This document shows, in pieces, positions 1 to 9,306 of a stretch of 64,000 nucleotides of DNA (its first letter is position 1; every line of letters starts with the position of its first letter). This stretch comes from UBA7446 sp964014735 (lineage in GTDB: Bacteria > Bacteroidota > Bacteroidia > Flavobacteriales > Flavobacteriaceae), in assembly GCA_964014735.1 (NCBI GenBank), contig CAXHBH010000003.1, forward strand, positions 1-64,000, in the 5' to 3' direction. Under the pieces are notes generated by a model. That model did no database searches. It worked only from the letters and a program-made list of their open reading frames with translations, and was not told where the DNA came from. The translations under genes were made by a program, and so were the position numbers.

Positions 1-81
1 GATAAAAGTGCGATATTGCGTACTTCACAATCTACAACTACAGCATTGAGCAACTTATTTTTTTATAATTTTCAAATTTAA
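1..81 (+). CDS. C-terminal end of an unidentified protein (partial)
   Basis: Frame 1 is open from the first base of the window to a TAA at 79-81, giving 26 residues that end in the aromatic-rich tail SNLFFYNFQI. The other two forward frames close almost at once. A hydrophobic and aromatic C-terminus is compatible with an outer-membrane beta-barrel, but this is too short to identify. It may also be chance, because the rest of any gene lies outside the window. The remaining bases to 139 are AT-rich and hold no recognisable element. Confidence 0.3.
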   Translation, partial: DKSAILRTSQSTTTALSNLFFYNFQI

Positions 82-139
82 TATACTAAATATATGTTTT
101 TAATATTTATAATTGTTCCCTTTAGAATTCTAAAAAATA

Positions 140-937
140 ATGAAGCATATAACTAGTACACAGAACCAATCAGTTAAAAATATTGTAGCGTTACAGTCTA
201 AAGCAAAAACAAGAAAAGAAACCAAAAGTTTTACAGTAGAGGGCTTAAGAGAATTGCAATTGGCCTTCATGGCTGGATATGAAGTAATAAGCATTTATTG
301 GTGTCCAGAAATTTTATCCGAATCAGCATTTAAAAATTGGAAAGGGAGGTGTGATATCAATACAGAAGTAACATCGGTTTCATTAGCTGTATATCGCAAA
401 ATGGTGATTCGCGATACCACTGAAGGTGTAATTGGTGTACTTAAGCAAAAAGATGCGAAGCTGAAAGATTGGCGGCCGAAAAACAAAGATCCGTTTTTTT
501 TGATTCTAGAGTCTATTGAAAAACCAGGTAACCTAGGTGCGATATTACGCACCGCCAACGCATCGGGTGTAGACGCAGTGATAATTAGTGACCCACACAC
601 CGATATATACAATCCAAATGTCATCAGATCAAGTGTTGGTGGATTTTTCTCAGTTTTAACATTTATTTGTACGAACAATCAAGTAAAATATTTTTTAAAC
701 AGATTTAAAATAAATTCTTACGCAGCTTCACTTCAAAAAAGTACAAACTATACAGATGCAGATTTTACCAAAGCAACAGCAATAATAATGGGAAGCGAAG
801 CAAAAGGTCTAAGTCCTTTTTGGCTAAGAGATAGTACCGCTGTTAAAATACCCATGTTGGGCCAAGTTGACTCTCTAAATGTTTCGGTTGCTACAGCCGT
901 TCTAGCTTATGAAGTTGTTCGCCAACGCAAATCCTAA
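140..937 (+). CDS. TrmH/SpoU-family RNA 2'-O-methyltransferase
   Basis: A 265-residue SPOUT-class methyltransferase that probably 2'-O-methylates a ribose in rRNA or tRNA using S-adenosylmethionine. The N-terminal ~110 residues form the RNA-binding substrate domain (L30e-like). The C-terminal SpoU domain carries the three family motifs: EKPGNLGAILRTAN around residues 127-140 with the invariant Asn131, the loop MGSEAKGLS around 217-225, and IPMLGQVDSLNVSVA around 237-251. The last two shape the trefoil-knot cofactor pocket. The length is normal for the family. It stands 17 bases upstream of the (p)ppGpp synthetase gene and may be cotranscribed with it. The exact target nucleotide cannot be read from sequence. 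Confidence 0.9.
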   Translation: MKHITSTQNQSVKNIVALQSKAKTRKETKSFTVEGLRELQLAFMAGYEVISIYWCPEILSESAFKNWKGRCDINTEVTSVSLAVYRKMVIRDTTEGVIGVLKQKDAKLKDWRPKNKDPFFLILESIEKPGNLGAILRTANASGVDAVIISDPHTDIYNPNVIRSSVGGFFSVLTFICTNNQVKYFLNRFKINSYAASLQKSTNYTDADFTKATAIIMGSEAKGLSPFWLRDSTAVKIPMLGQVDSLNVSVATAVLAYEVVRQRKS

Positions 938-954
938 TTTTTGTATATTTAACT

Positions 955-3156
955 ATGCAAATTTCAGAAGTTAACGATAATGCCATCATTGCGCAAGAGT
1001 ACAAGAATTTACTCCGTAATAGCTACCAATCATTGACAACTGAAGACAAAAAGCTTATTAGACTTGCACTTGACACAGCGGTAGATGCTCACAAAGACCA
1101 AAGACGCAGAAGTGGAGAGCCTTATATCATGCACCCAATTGCTGTAGCAAAAATAGTCGCAGACCAGATAGGGCTTGGTGCTACTTCAATAGCTGCAGCT
1201 CTACTGCATGATGTGGTGGAGGATACCTCATTAACACTCGATGATATAGCAGTTATGTTTGGTGACACAGTTGCAAAGATTGTCGATGGTCTTACCAAAA
1301 TATCCAAACTATCGAAAGACAAAATCGTTTCCATACAAGCAGAAAATTTCAAGAAAATGCTCTTGACAATGAATGATGATGTTCGGGTTATTTTGATAAA
1401 AATTGCTGACAGACTTCACAACATGATGACGTTAATCGCTTTGCCAGAAGAAAAGCAAGTGCGTATCGCTTCAGAAACACTTTATATCTATGCGCCCCTC
1501 GCACACCGTATCGGTATGTTTAATATTAAAACACAGTTAGAAGACTTAGCGCTCAAGTACACAGAGCCAGAAATATACAACGATATAGATACAAAAATTA
1601 AGGAGAGTGAAGAAGAAAGGTTGGCATACATAAAAAACTTTACCAAACAACTTCAAAAACACTTAACTAAAGAACGCATTAAATTTAAGACAGAGGGACG
1701 CTTTAAAAGTATTTTTTCCATTCGCAGTAAAATGCAAGTAAAAAACAGAAAGTTCGATGAAGTTTTTGATCGTTTTGCTGTTCGTATTATATATAAGTCA
1801 ACGCCTAAACAAGAAAAGTTTTTGGCTTGGAAAATATATTCAATAGTGACCGATCACTTCCAGCCTAACCCAATGCGATTACGTGATTGGATTTCATCTC
1901 CCAAGTCAACAGGCTACGAAGCCCTACATATAACGGTAGTTGGGCCAGGTGGTAAATGGGTAGAGGTACAGATTAGATCGGAACGCATGCATGAAATCGC
2001 AGAAAAAGGTTACGCTGCACATTTTAAATATAAGCACGGAAACAAAGATGAAGGCGGTATGGAAAGCTGGTTAAACAGATTACGTGATGTTTTAAAATCA
2101 GATGAAACCGATGCTGTGGACTTTGTCAAAGACTTTAAGCTCAATTTGTATTCAAGCGAGATATTCGTTTTCACCCCTATGGGTGACCTAAAGTCCTTAC
2201 CAAAAGGGGCTACCCCAGTAGATTTTGCTTATTCTATTCATAGCGAAGTTGGTAACAGAACACGTGGAGCAAAAGTGAATGGTAAAATTGTACCGTTAAA
2301 CTATAAGCTTAATAGTGGCGATCAAGTTGACATCATTACTTCTGAGTCTTCAATACCCAATGCCAACTGGCTTGATTTTGTGATTACAGCAAAAGCACGT
2401 TCAAGTATTCGCACATCACTTCGCGCTGAAGAAAAAACCATAGCTGTTGAAGGAAAAGAACTTTTAAGACGAAAGCTACGTCAGATGAAATTTAAGTTTA
2501 ATGATAAAAACATCAATGCGATGGTTTCTTTTTTTAAGCTAAAAACCAGCCTTGATTTATACTATCGAATAGGCATAGGGACAATCGATAACAAAATGTT
2601 AAAAAAGTTTGCCGCTGAGGAAAATAATCGTTTTTACCAACTTTTTAGAAGACGTCCTTCAGACCAGCCGAAAAAAGAAAGCCTCAACAGCAGTGAAATT
2701 TCAAGCTTTTATGACATGTTGGTTTTTGGCAAAGACCAAGAAACACTCAACTATAAGTTAAGTCCTTGCTGCAATCCAATTGCGGGTGATGATGTATTTG
2801 GGTTTGTTTCTATTAATGATGGTATTAAGGTGCATAAAAATGAATGTCCAAATGCAATCAGTTTACGTTCAAATTATGCTTACCGAATTTTAAATGCAAA
2901 GTGGATAGATTCCTCAAAAGGATTTTTTAATGGAAGTATTCGTTTGTCTGGAATTGATCGGATAGGGCTAGTAAGTGAGGTTACCAACCTCATTTCAAAT
3001 ACCCACAACGTAGACATTACACAAATAAAGTTTGATACAGAAAAAGGGACTTTTTCTGGTGAAATAAAGCTTCACGTTAGACATGCCTCAACCTTACATA
3101 TGTTAATTAATAAGCTTGAAAAAGTCACTGGAATTGAGAAAGTAGTTCGAGATTGA
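955..3156 (+). CDS. Bifunctional (p)ppGpp synthetase/hydrolase (RelA/SpoT)
   Basis: A 733-residue long RSH enzyme that makes and degrades the stringent-response alarmone (p)ppGpp. Domains in order: an HD hydrolase (about 45-195) with HDVVED at 85-90 and ADRLHN at 151-156; a synthetase (about 240-360) with the R-x-K-S loop near 249-260, STGYEALH at 318-325 and EVQIRS at 337-342; a TGS domain (about 400-463); and a C-terminal ACT domain (about 655-733). Hydrolase and synthetase motifs are both intact, so both activities are expected. This is the only RSH gene in the window. Directly downstream are a Fur-like regulator and purA, the order commonly seen in flavobacteria. Confidence 0.97.
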   Translation: MQISEVNDNAIIAQEYKNLLRNSYQSLTTEDKKLIRLALDTAVDAHKDQRRRSGEPYIMHPIAVAKIVADQIGLGATSIAAALLHDVVEDTSLTLDDIAVMFGDTVAKIVDGLTKISKLSKDKIVSIQAENFKKMLLTMNDDVRVILIKIADRLHNMMTLIALPEEKQVRIASETLYIYAPLAHRIGMFNIKTQLEDLALKYTEPEIYNDIDTKIKESEEERLAYIKNFTKQLQKHLTKERIKFKTEGRFKSIFSIRSKMQVKNRKFDEVFDRFAVRIIYKSTPKQEKFLAWKIYSIVTDHFQPNPMRLRDWISSPKSTGYEALHITVVGPGGKWVEVQIRSERMHEIAEKGYAAHFKYKHGNKDEGGMESWLNRLRDVLKSDETDAVDFVKDFKLNLYSSEIFVFTPMGDLKSLPKGATPVDFAYSIHSEVGNRTRGAKVNGKIVPLNYKLNSGDQVDIITSESSIPNANWLDFVITAKARSSIRTSLRAEEKTIAVEGKELLRRKLRQMKFKFNDKNINAMVSFFKLKTSLDLYYRIGIGTIDNKMLKKFAAEENNRFYQLFRRRPSDQPKKESLNSSEISSFYDMLVFGKDQETLNYKLSPCCNPIAGDDVFGFVSINDGIKVHKNECPNAISLRSNYAYRILNAKWIDSSKGFFNGSIRLSGIDRIGLVSEVTNLISNTHNVDITQIKFDTEKGTFSGEIKLHVRHASTLHMLINKLEKVTGIEKVVRD

Positions 3157-3167
3157 TTTTGGTTGCT

Positions 3168-3175
3168 TATCTTTG
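3168..3175 (+). promoter_or_regulatory. -7 promoter box for the fur-purA group
   Basis: TATCTTTG matches the Bacteroidota -7 consensus TAnnTTTG and sits in the 38-base gap after relA/spoT, 19 bases before the fur-like ATG. No convincing -33 TTG lies at the usual spacing, so this is a moderate call. Confidence 0.5.
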
Positions 3176-3194
3176 TTTTTTGGGGTTTTAACAT

Positions 3195-3629
3195 ATGAAA
3201 AATGAATTCGAAATAGTAAAAAGTGTTTTTATCCAATTTTTGGATAGTAATGGGCACAGAAAAACACCCGAACGCTTTGCGATTCTTGAAGAAATTTACT
3301 TGAATAATGAGCATTTTGATATCGAGTCACTATATATCATGATGAAAAACAAAAACTACAGGGTAAGTCGAGCAACGCTCTACAACACAATTGAATTGTT
3401 GCTAGCATGTGGCTTAGTTAGAAAGCATCAATTTGGTTTGCAACACGCCCAGTACGAAAAATCATATTTTGACAAACAACACGATCACGTAATTTTAACA
3501 GACACTGGTGATGTAAAAGAATTTTGCGACCCCCGTATCCAAGTGATAAAACAAACCATTGAGGAGGTTTTTGACATTGACATACACGCACATTCATTAT
3601 ACTTTTATGGAACCAAAAAAAAACGCTAA
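3195..3629 (+). CDS. Fur-family transcriptional regulator lacking the CxxC zinc pairs
   Basis: A 144-residue Fur/PerR/Zur-type repressor. The winged-helix domain (about 1-85) has the recognition helix SRATLYNT at 58-65. The dimerisation domain has the metal-site motif HDH at 96-98 and further histidines at 131-133. The CxxC expected just after HDH reads L-T-D-T here, leaving only Cys111, and the protein ends YGTKKKR without the second CxxC. The structural zinc site of classical Fur is therefore absent. It lies 10 bases before purA and probably shares its transcript. Whether it senses iron, zinc, manganese or peroxide cannot be decided from the sequence. Confidence 0.88.
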   Translation: MKNEFEIVKSVFIQFLDSNGHRKTPERFAILEEIYLNNEHFDIESLYIMMKNKNYRVSRATLYNTIELLLACGLVRKHQFGLQHAQYEKSYFDKQHDHVILTDTGDVKEFCDPRIQVIKQTIEEVFDIDIHAHSLYFYGTKKKR

Positions 3630-3639
3630 CTAATCATTC

Positions 3640-4920
3640 ATGGCCATTGATTTACTCCTGGGCTTACAGTGGGGCGACGAGGGAAAAGGTAAAATTGTTG
3701 ATGTACTTACAAAAAAGTACGACATAATTGCCAGATTCCAAGGCGGACCCAATGCAGGTCACACCCTAGAATTTGACGGAATTAAACACGTGTTACACAC
3801 CATACCATCTGGTATTTTTCATCCTGCTGCTACAAATTTGGTAGGCAACGGTGTAGTGATTGATCCTGTTATCTTTAAGCAAGAGTTATACAACTTGGCA
3901 CCCTTTGATATTGACATCAACAATTCTCTATTAGTCTCTAGAAAAGCACACTTAATTCTACCTACACACCGTCTTCTTGATGCAGCTTCAGAATTGGCAA
4001 AAGGAAAGGCTAAAATTGGGTCCACGCTCAAAGGTATAGGACCAACCTATATGGACAAAACAGGTCGTAATGGCATTAGAGTTGGAGATATAGAATTAGC
4101 GAGCTGGAAAACTAGATATCAAGTGCTTCGTGATAAGCATTTAGCCATGGTCGCCAACATGAATGTGGCGCTAGATTTTGACATAAAATCTCTTGACAGG
4201 GTATTTTTTGAGGCAGTAGAGTTTTTAAAATCTAATATTTCGTTTGTTGATAGCGAACAGTATTTAAGTGTTGCTCAAAAAGAGGGTAAACATATTTTAG
4301 CTGAAGGTGCACAGGGATCTCTTTTAGACATTGACTTTGGCACTTATCCTTTTGTCACCTCTTCAAATACAACTGCAGCTGGGGCATGTACTGGGCTTGG
4401 TGTAGCTCCAAATAAAATTGGGGAAGTTTATGGCATATTCAAGGCTTACACAACTAGAGTAGGAAGTGGTCCATTTCCTACAGAACTTTTTGATGAAACT
4501 GGTGAAACAATGGGGCGTGTTGGCCACGAATTTGGTGCTACTACAGGTCGTGCGCGCCGTTGTGGTTGGTTAGATTTGGTTGCGCTAAAATACGCAGTTG
4601 AAGTAAATGGTGTCACCCAACTGATGATGATGAAAGGTGATGTGCTTTCAGGGTTTGATGAGCTTAAAGTGTGTATTTCATACGACTATCGAGGTAAAAA
4701 TATTCAACACCTACCCTATTCCTTGTATGCAGAAGAATTAAAACCACAATACACTTCATTTTCTGGTTGGAAAGAGGACTTGACTAAAATGCGAAGTGAA
4801 GATGAGCTCCCAAAAGCTTTTATGGATTACGTTTCATTTATCGAGGCATTTGTAGAAACTCCCATAAAAATTGTATCAGTAGGCCCAGATAGAAATCAAA
4901 CTATCTTTCGTTCTTCTTAA
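3640..4920 (+). CDS. purA: Adenylosuccinate synthetase
   Basis: A 426-residue enzyme that joins IMP and aspartate using GTP, the first committed step to AMP. The N-terminal GDEGKGK loop (12-18) contains the catalytic Asp13, and the catalytic His41 is in the NAGHT motif. The IMP-binding arginine region around 290-305 (ATTGRARRCGW) is conserved and the length is standard. It lies 10 bases after the Fur-like gene and 9 bases before the LptA-like gene, so the four genes up to the aminotransferase probably form one transcription unit. Confidence 0.98.
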   Translation: MAIDLLLGLQWGDEGKGKIVDVLTKKYDIIARFQGGPNAGHTLEFDGIKHVLHTIPSGIFHPAATNLVGNGVVIDPVIFKQELYNLAPFDIDINNSLLVSRKAHLILPTHRLLDAASELAKGKAKIGSTLKGIGPTYMDKTGRNGIRVGDIELASWKTRYQVLRDKHLAMVANMNVALDFDIKSLDRVFFEAVEFLKSNISFVDSEQYLSVAQKEGKHILAEGAQGSLLDIDFGTYPFVTSSNTTAAGACTGLGVAPNKIGEVYGIFKAYTTRVGSGPFPTELFDETGETMGRVGHEFGATTGRARRCGWLDLVALKYAVEVNGVTQLMMMKGDVLSGFDELKVCISYDYRGKNIQHLPYSLYAEELKPQYTSFSGWKEDLTKMRSEDELPKAFMDYVSFIEAFVETPIKIVSVGPDRNQTIFRSS

Positions 4921-4929
4921 CATAAACAT

Positions 4930-6576
4930 ATGAGAGCTATTCTATTTTCTTGTTCAATGTTATTATCCGCGACTGGACTATGGGCACAGGAAAAAGAAAT
5001 AGAAATTCGTCAAGCGGGCTCTTTTCAGTTAGACGAAGAAAACTTCCCTGGAGCAAACATCTTAGAACGCAGTGCCTCACAGCAAGTGCACCTAGTCCAT
5101 CAGGGCATGGACGTTTGGTCGGATAAAGCTTTTTTTTATAAAAAAGAAAATAAGTTTGATGCATTTGGAAATGTACGAGTCAATCAAGGAGACAGCTTAG
5201 TACTTACATGCAAAACCGTTAATTACGATGGTAATATAAAATTAGCCGTGGCAAAACAACAAGTGGTCCTTGACAATAAAGAAATGCTTCTTAAAACGGA
5301 TACTCTTTACTTTGACAGGATTAAAAACATGGCCTACTACGATGCCAACGGAACGGTCTATGATAGTCTGACAACGATAAACAGCAAAAGAGGTACTTAT
5401 ATTTCTGACAACAAAAAATACAAATTCGAAGATAAGGTAGTGGTCAATAATCCTGACTTTACATTGACTTCTGCGCGTATGGATTTTTATACCGAAACAA
5501 AACATGCTTTTTTTTACAGTGCTACCAAAATTATTGGAGAAGACTATGTCATTCGATGTAATCAAGGTTTTTATAATACGGAAAGCAAAGAGGGTTACTT
5601 TAAGAAAAATGCATCTGTTGATTATAATAATCGCAATATAATTGGGGACAGTATTTATTTTAATGATGAAATAAAATATGCATCGGCTACCCAAAACATT
5701 CGCATAACAGATACCATAAACAACTCCTTTATTACTGGAAATTATGGACAGGTCTTCAAGTTAAAGGACTCTGCTATGGTAACCCACCGTGCAGTTGCCA
5801 TTAATCTTGTTGAGAAAGACTCATTATTTATTCACGCAGATACGCTTGTTGCAACTGGACCGCCTGATGAAAGAATTATACGTGGCTTTCACGACGTACG
5901 TATATTTAAAGAGGATTTAAGTGGCAAAACAGATTCTATACATTTTAATCAAAATTCTGGTCGTGCCAAACTTATTAGACGCCCAATCAACGACCGTGAC
6001 TTACAATACTTAACCCCACAAGAAATTGCAGATCGTAATCCAATATTATGGTCAGACGAAAGTCAAATGACGGGAGACGAAATTCACATTACCATTGATA
6101 ATCAAAAAGAAGTATTGGACTCCCTGTTAATTTACAACAATGCTTTTGTTATAGAACAGGATAGTCTAGATGCTGCCAATTTTAATCAAATTAAAGGGAT
6201 TCAACTTAAGGGTAAGTTTAAAGGAAAGAGTCTTGAAAAGGTTGATGTGATTCAAAACACTGAAATGATATATTACATATATGATGATGAAACCCAAGAG
6301 CTCACGGGAATAGACAAAGCCATATGTAGTGCCTTGCGCTTAGAATTTGTAGACAGTGGGATTGAAAAAATTACTTTTTTTACAAATCCTGACGGTACAG
6401 TTTATCCAACAAAGTACCTACCCGAAAACGCCAGGCAATTGCTTGGTTTTACTTGGCGTGAAGACGAAAGGATTTATAGTAAAAAAGATCTTTTTCACGG
6501 GACTGACCTTGAAAACTACAGCATTGAAGTTAGACCGGCAAAAATAAAAGGAATCCCACTAGAACTGAAAAGATAG
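4930..6576 (+). CDS. Large LptA/OstA-like periplasmic protein
   Basis: A 548-residue exported protein with a signal peptide (1-19, MRAILFSCSMLLSATGLWA, then QEKE). The mature part is a long series of short beta-strand repeats of the OstA/LptA type, such as FDAFGNVRVNQGDSL and repeated 'Y.N...K..Y' units. These form the beta-jellyroll channel that carries lipopolysaccharide across the periplasm. It is about three times longer than E. coli LptA (~185 residues), which is usual for the flavobacterial version. Its role is inferred to be LPS transport or envelope assembly. No membrane segment follows the signal peptide, and the neighbouring genes give no direct functional link. Confidence 0.8.
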   Translation: MRAILFSCSMLLSATGLWAQEKEIEIRQAGSFQLDEENFPGANILERSASQQVHLVHQGMDVWSDKAFFYKKENKFDAFGNVRVNQGDSLVLTCKTVNYDGNIKLAVAKQQVVLDNKEMLLKTDTLYFDRIKNMAYYDANGTVYDSLTTINSKRGTYISDNKKYKFEDKVVVNNPDFTLTSARMDFYTETKHAFFYSATKIIGEDYVIRCNQGFYNTESKEGYFKKNASVDYNNRNIIGDSIYFNDEIKYASATQNIRITDTINNSFITGNYGQVFKLKDSAMVTHRAVAINLVEKDSLFIHADTLVATGPPDERIIRGFHDVRIFKEDLSGKTDSIHFNQNSGRAKLIRRPINDRDLQYLTPQEIADRNPILWSDESQMTGDEIHITIDNQKEVLDSLLIYNNAFVIEQDSLDAANFNQIKGIQLKGKFKGKSLEKVDVIQNTEMIYYIYDDETQELTGIDKAICSALRLEFVDSGIEKITFFTNPDGTVYPTKYLPENARQLLGFTWREDERIYSKKDLFHGTDLENYSIEVRPAKIKGIPLELKR

Positions 6577-6581
6577 CTGCA

Positions 6582-7772
6582 ATGACTTCACTTGCATCCT
6601 TATTCAAAAACTTTCAAGCGCAAACGACACCATACCCAATGGGGCTCGAAATTGTTCGCGCAAAAGGTTGTTATTTATTTGATAGCAATAAAAAAAAATA
6701 TTTGGATTTAGTTGCAGGCGTTTCCGCTTGTAGCTTGGGCCATAGACATCCAGCAGTTGTAAGAGCCATTAAAAGGCAATTACGCAAATACCTTCATGTA
6801 ATGGTTTATGGTGAGTTTGTTCAAAAAGAACCCGTCTTACTTGCCAAGTTGTTGGCCGATTATTTACCACAACACCTAAACACAACATATTTAACCAATT
6901 CTGGAACTGAAGCTGTTGAAGGTGCATTAAAATTAGCCAAACGCGTGACCGGTCGTGCTGAAATAATTGCTGCAAAAAATGCTTATCATGGAAATACCAT
7001 GGGGGCCATGAGCGTTATGGGATATGAATTGCGAAAAAGCGCCTACAGACCGCTTATACCGGGAACGCGTTTTATTGAATTTAATAACAATGATGACATT
7101 GTATACATTAACCGTCAAACAGCTGCTGTTATTTTGGAAACCATTCAAGGTGGTGCCGGGTTTATATTGCCAAATGAAGGCTATTTAAAAAAAGTAAAAA
7201 AACGCTGTGAAGAAGTTGGTGCCATGCTTATTCTAGATGAAATTCAACCTGGTATTGGACGCACAGGAAAACTATTTGCCTTTATGGATCACGGAGCAAC
7301 ACCTGATATTTTGGTTGTTGGAAAAGGACTTGGTGGCGGGCTTCCAGTAGGGGCATTTATTGCTGATCAAAAACATATGGCAAAACTTAAAGACTCTCCT
7401 TCGCTTGGGCACATCACTACTTTTGGCGGAAATCCTGTAATCGCTGCAGCATGTAGGGCTACGTTAGAAACCATTTTTAAAAGTAATTTGATTGAGGCCA
7501 CACTTAGGAAGGAAAAACTCTTTAGAAACGTACTTGTTCATCCCAAAATAAAAGTAATTAGAGGTAAGGGACTTATGCTTGCACTCATTATGGATGATGC
7601 AAAAACCGCACAGGGACTGGTAAAAGGCTGTATAAATGAGGGGGTTTTACTCTTTTTTCTACTATTTGAACCCGCCGCTGTACGTATCTCCCCACCCCTA
7701 ACCATATCTGAAAAACAGATTAAAAAAGCCTGTAATACCATCATCAAAGTTCTTGACCGAATGCAGTGTTGA
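6582..7772 (+). CDS. Class III PLP-dependent aminotransferase (acetylornithine/4-aminobutyrate type)
   Basis: A 396-residue aminotransferase of the ArgD/GabT family. SGTEAVEGALKLAK at 107-120 binds the PLP phosphate, LILDEIQPGIGRTG begins near 216 with the PLP-ring Asp219, and Lys248 in VVGKGLGGG is the Schiff-base lysine. The length fits acetylornithine or ornithine aminotransferase. No arginine-pathway genes are adjacent, so the substrate cannot be assigned. It starts five bases after the LptA-like stop codon and is the last gene of that group. Confidence 0.88.
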   Translation: MTSLASLFKNFQAQTTPYPMGLEIVRAKGCYLFDSNKKKYLDLVAGVSACSLGHRHPAVVRAIKRQLRKYLHVMVYGEFVQKEPVLLAKLLADYLPQHLNTTYLTNSGTEAVEGALKLAKRVTGRAEIIAAKNAYHGNTMGAMSVMGYELRKSAYRPLIPGTRFIEFNNNDDIVYINRQTAAVILETIQGGAGFILPNEGYLKKVKKRCEEVGAMLILDEIQPGIGRTGKLFAFMDHGATPDILVVGKGLGGGLPVGAFIADQKHMAKLKDSPSLGHITTFGGNPVIAAACRATLETIFKSNLIEATLRKEKLFRNVLVHPKIKVIRGKGLMLALIMDDAKTAQGLVKGCINEGVLLFFLLFEPAAVRISPPLTISEKQIKKACNTIIKVLDRMQC

Positions 7773-7850
7773 TTACTTTGTTGAAAATTGAGTTAGCAAC
7801 ACTATAGTAACCTGAATTTCAATTTTTAGCTTTATGAAAATAATCAAGCT

Positions 7851-9236
7851 ATGGAGTTTCCATTTGGTGATTTTTATGAATTTCCTGTTTCACGTTTTGA
7901 GTCCATGCTTAAAACAAACGAAATTCAATTTTTTGATGCGTCGGAATTTGAGGAAATTGGACAGTATTATATTGATGCTGCAAATCTTGGTATGGCAAAA
8001 AAAGCAATTGAAGTTGGACTCAATCAACACCCAGGTGCTACAGAACTCACTTTGCTTCTTATCGAATACCATACCCTTACAAATTCATATGAAGAAGCGC
8101 GCGTCTTGGTAGAAAATTTGATAGCCGTCGAACCCTTCAACCCCTATGCTTTTCAGCATTTGGCAGTGGTACAGTCCAAGTGTAATGAGCATCAACAAGC
8201 AATTGAGTCGCTCAAAAAAGGATTGGTCTATGCAGAGAATAAATACGAGTTTCATGCGCTTCTCGCCATGGAATACCTCTATTTAGACGCCTTTTTTATG
8301 GCAAAAGAGTATTTCATTAGATGTTTGCAGGAAGAAATAACAGATAATCATGCACTGTATAACATCATTTATTGCTTTGAGTCCCTAAAAGATGCTGATG
8401 GTGCTATTGCCTATATGAACGAGTTTTTAAACAAAGATCCATATAATGAAGTTGCATGGCATCAGTTGGGAAGACAGTATTTGGCTAAGCAAATGTATGA
8501 GCAGGCCATCACAGCTTTTGATTTTGCTATCATCTGCGACGACACTTTCATTGGTGCATACCTAGAGTTGGGTAAAGCGCTCGAGCAACTAGGGCGTTAC
8601 AATGAGGCGATTAATAACTATGAGAACACACTCAGTATCGATGACCCAACGGCTTTTGCACTTCTACGGATTGGAGAATGTCACTTAAAGTTAAAAAACG
8701 ATGAACTGGGCGTTAAATTCCTAAAAAAGGTAATTCACGAAGATCCATTACTTGACAAAGGCTGGTTGGCATTATGTGGACATTATATGCGTAACAAATC
8801 CTTTGCAAAAGTTTTACACTACATAAAAAAGGCGATTAAGATTGATAGCGGCCATGTTATATATTGGCGACTATATGCGCAGGCAAACAAGGCATTGGGT
8901 TTCTTGGAGGAGGCAAATCTGGCATATGAGCGTTTGGTAAATCTTGGAAACTATGAACTTCAAACTTGGCTTGATTGGGCTAATGTGTTATTACAACTGC
9001 AAGACTACAGCAAAGGCATCGACAACTTGCGTCAGGGGCTGGAGTTTCACCCCAAAAATAGCTCTTTAAACTATATGCTGGCAGGTTTTTACATGATGCA
9101 GGCAAAGGCAAACGAAGCATCATTCTTTCTTAAAAACGCCTATGCTATCAATCCAAACGAATTGGATGTTTTATATGAAACTTTTCCGACCTCAAGGGCT
9201 TCAGTATTGGTAAAGGATACCTTATCAATTTCATAG
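7851..9236 (+). CDS. Tetratricopeptide-repeat protein
   Basis: A 461-residue soluble protein made almost entirely of tandem 34-residue TPR units, recognisable from about residue 45 onwards (for example WHQLGRQYLAKQMYEQAITA and AYLELGKALEQLGRYNEAI). It has no signal peptide or membrane segment, so it probably acts as a cytoplasmic protein-protein scaffold. The ATG at 7851 was chosen over an out-of-frame ATG at 7834. The 78-base gap before it holds an AT-rich inverted repeat (AAAATTGA/TCAATTTT) and a weak -7-like TAGCTTTA. No partner can be named. Confidence 0.85.
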   Translation: MEFPFGDFYEFPVSRFESMLKTNEIQFFDASEFEEIGQYYIDAANLGMAKKAIEVGLNQHPGATELTLLLIEYHTLTNSYEEARVLVENLIAVEPFNPYAFQHLAVVQSKCNEHQQAIESLKKGLVYAENKYEFHALLAMEYLYLDAFFMAKEYFIRCLQEEITDNHALYNIIYCFESLKDADGAIAYMNEFLNKDPYNEVAWHQLGRQYLAKQMYEQAITAFDFAIICDDTFIGAYLELGKALEQLGRYNEAINNYENTLSIDDPTAFALLRIGECHLKLKNDELGVKFLKKVIHEDPLLDKGWLALCGHYMRNKSFAKVLHYIKKAIKIDSGHVIYWRLYAQANKALGFLEEANLAYERLVNLGNYELQTWLDWANVLLQLQDYSKGIDNLRQGLEFHPKNSSLNYMLAGFYMMQAKANEASFFLKNAYAINPNELDVLYETFPTSRASVLVKDTLSIS

Positions 9237-9306
9237 TATGCTTTAGGCTTGATTGCGTAGTTTTACATTCCAATCACTAATTGACGTTATTTTAAACGTA
9301 AACACA

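Noticed and set aside
5242..5694. 150-residue minus-strand open frame inside the LptA-like gene
   Set aside because: Complement of beta-repeat coding sequence; no independent start signals or recognisable domain.
9253..9306. TTG start adding 18 residues to the first DUF368 protein
   Set aside because: The added residues do not look like the family N-terminus; the ATG at 9307 leads straight into the conserved region.
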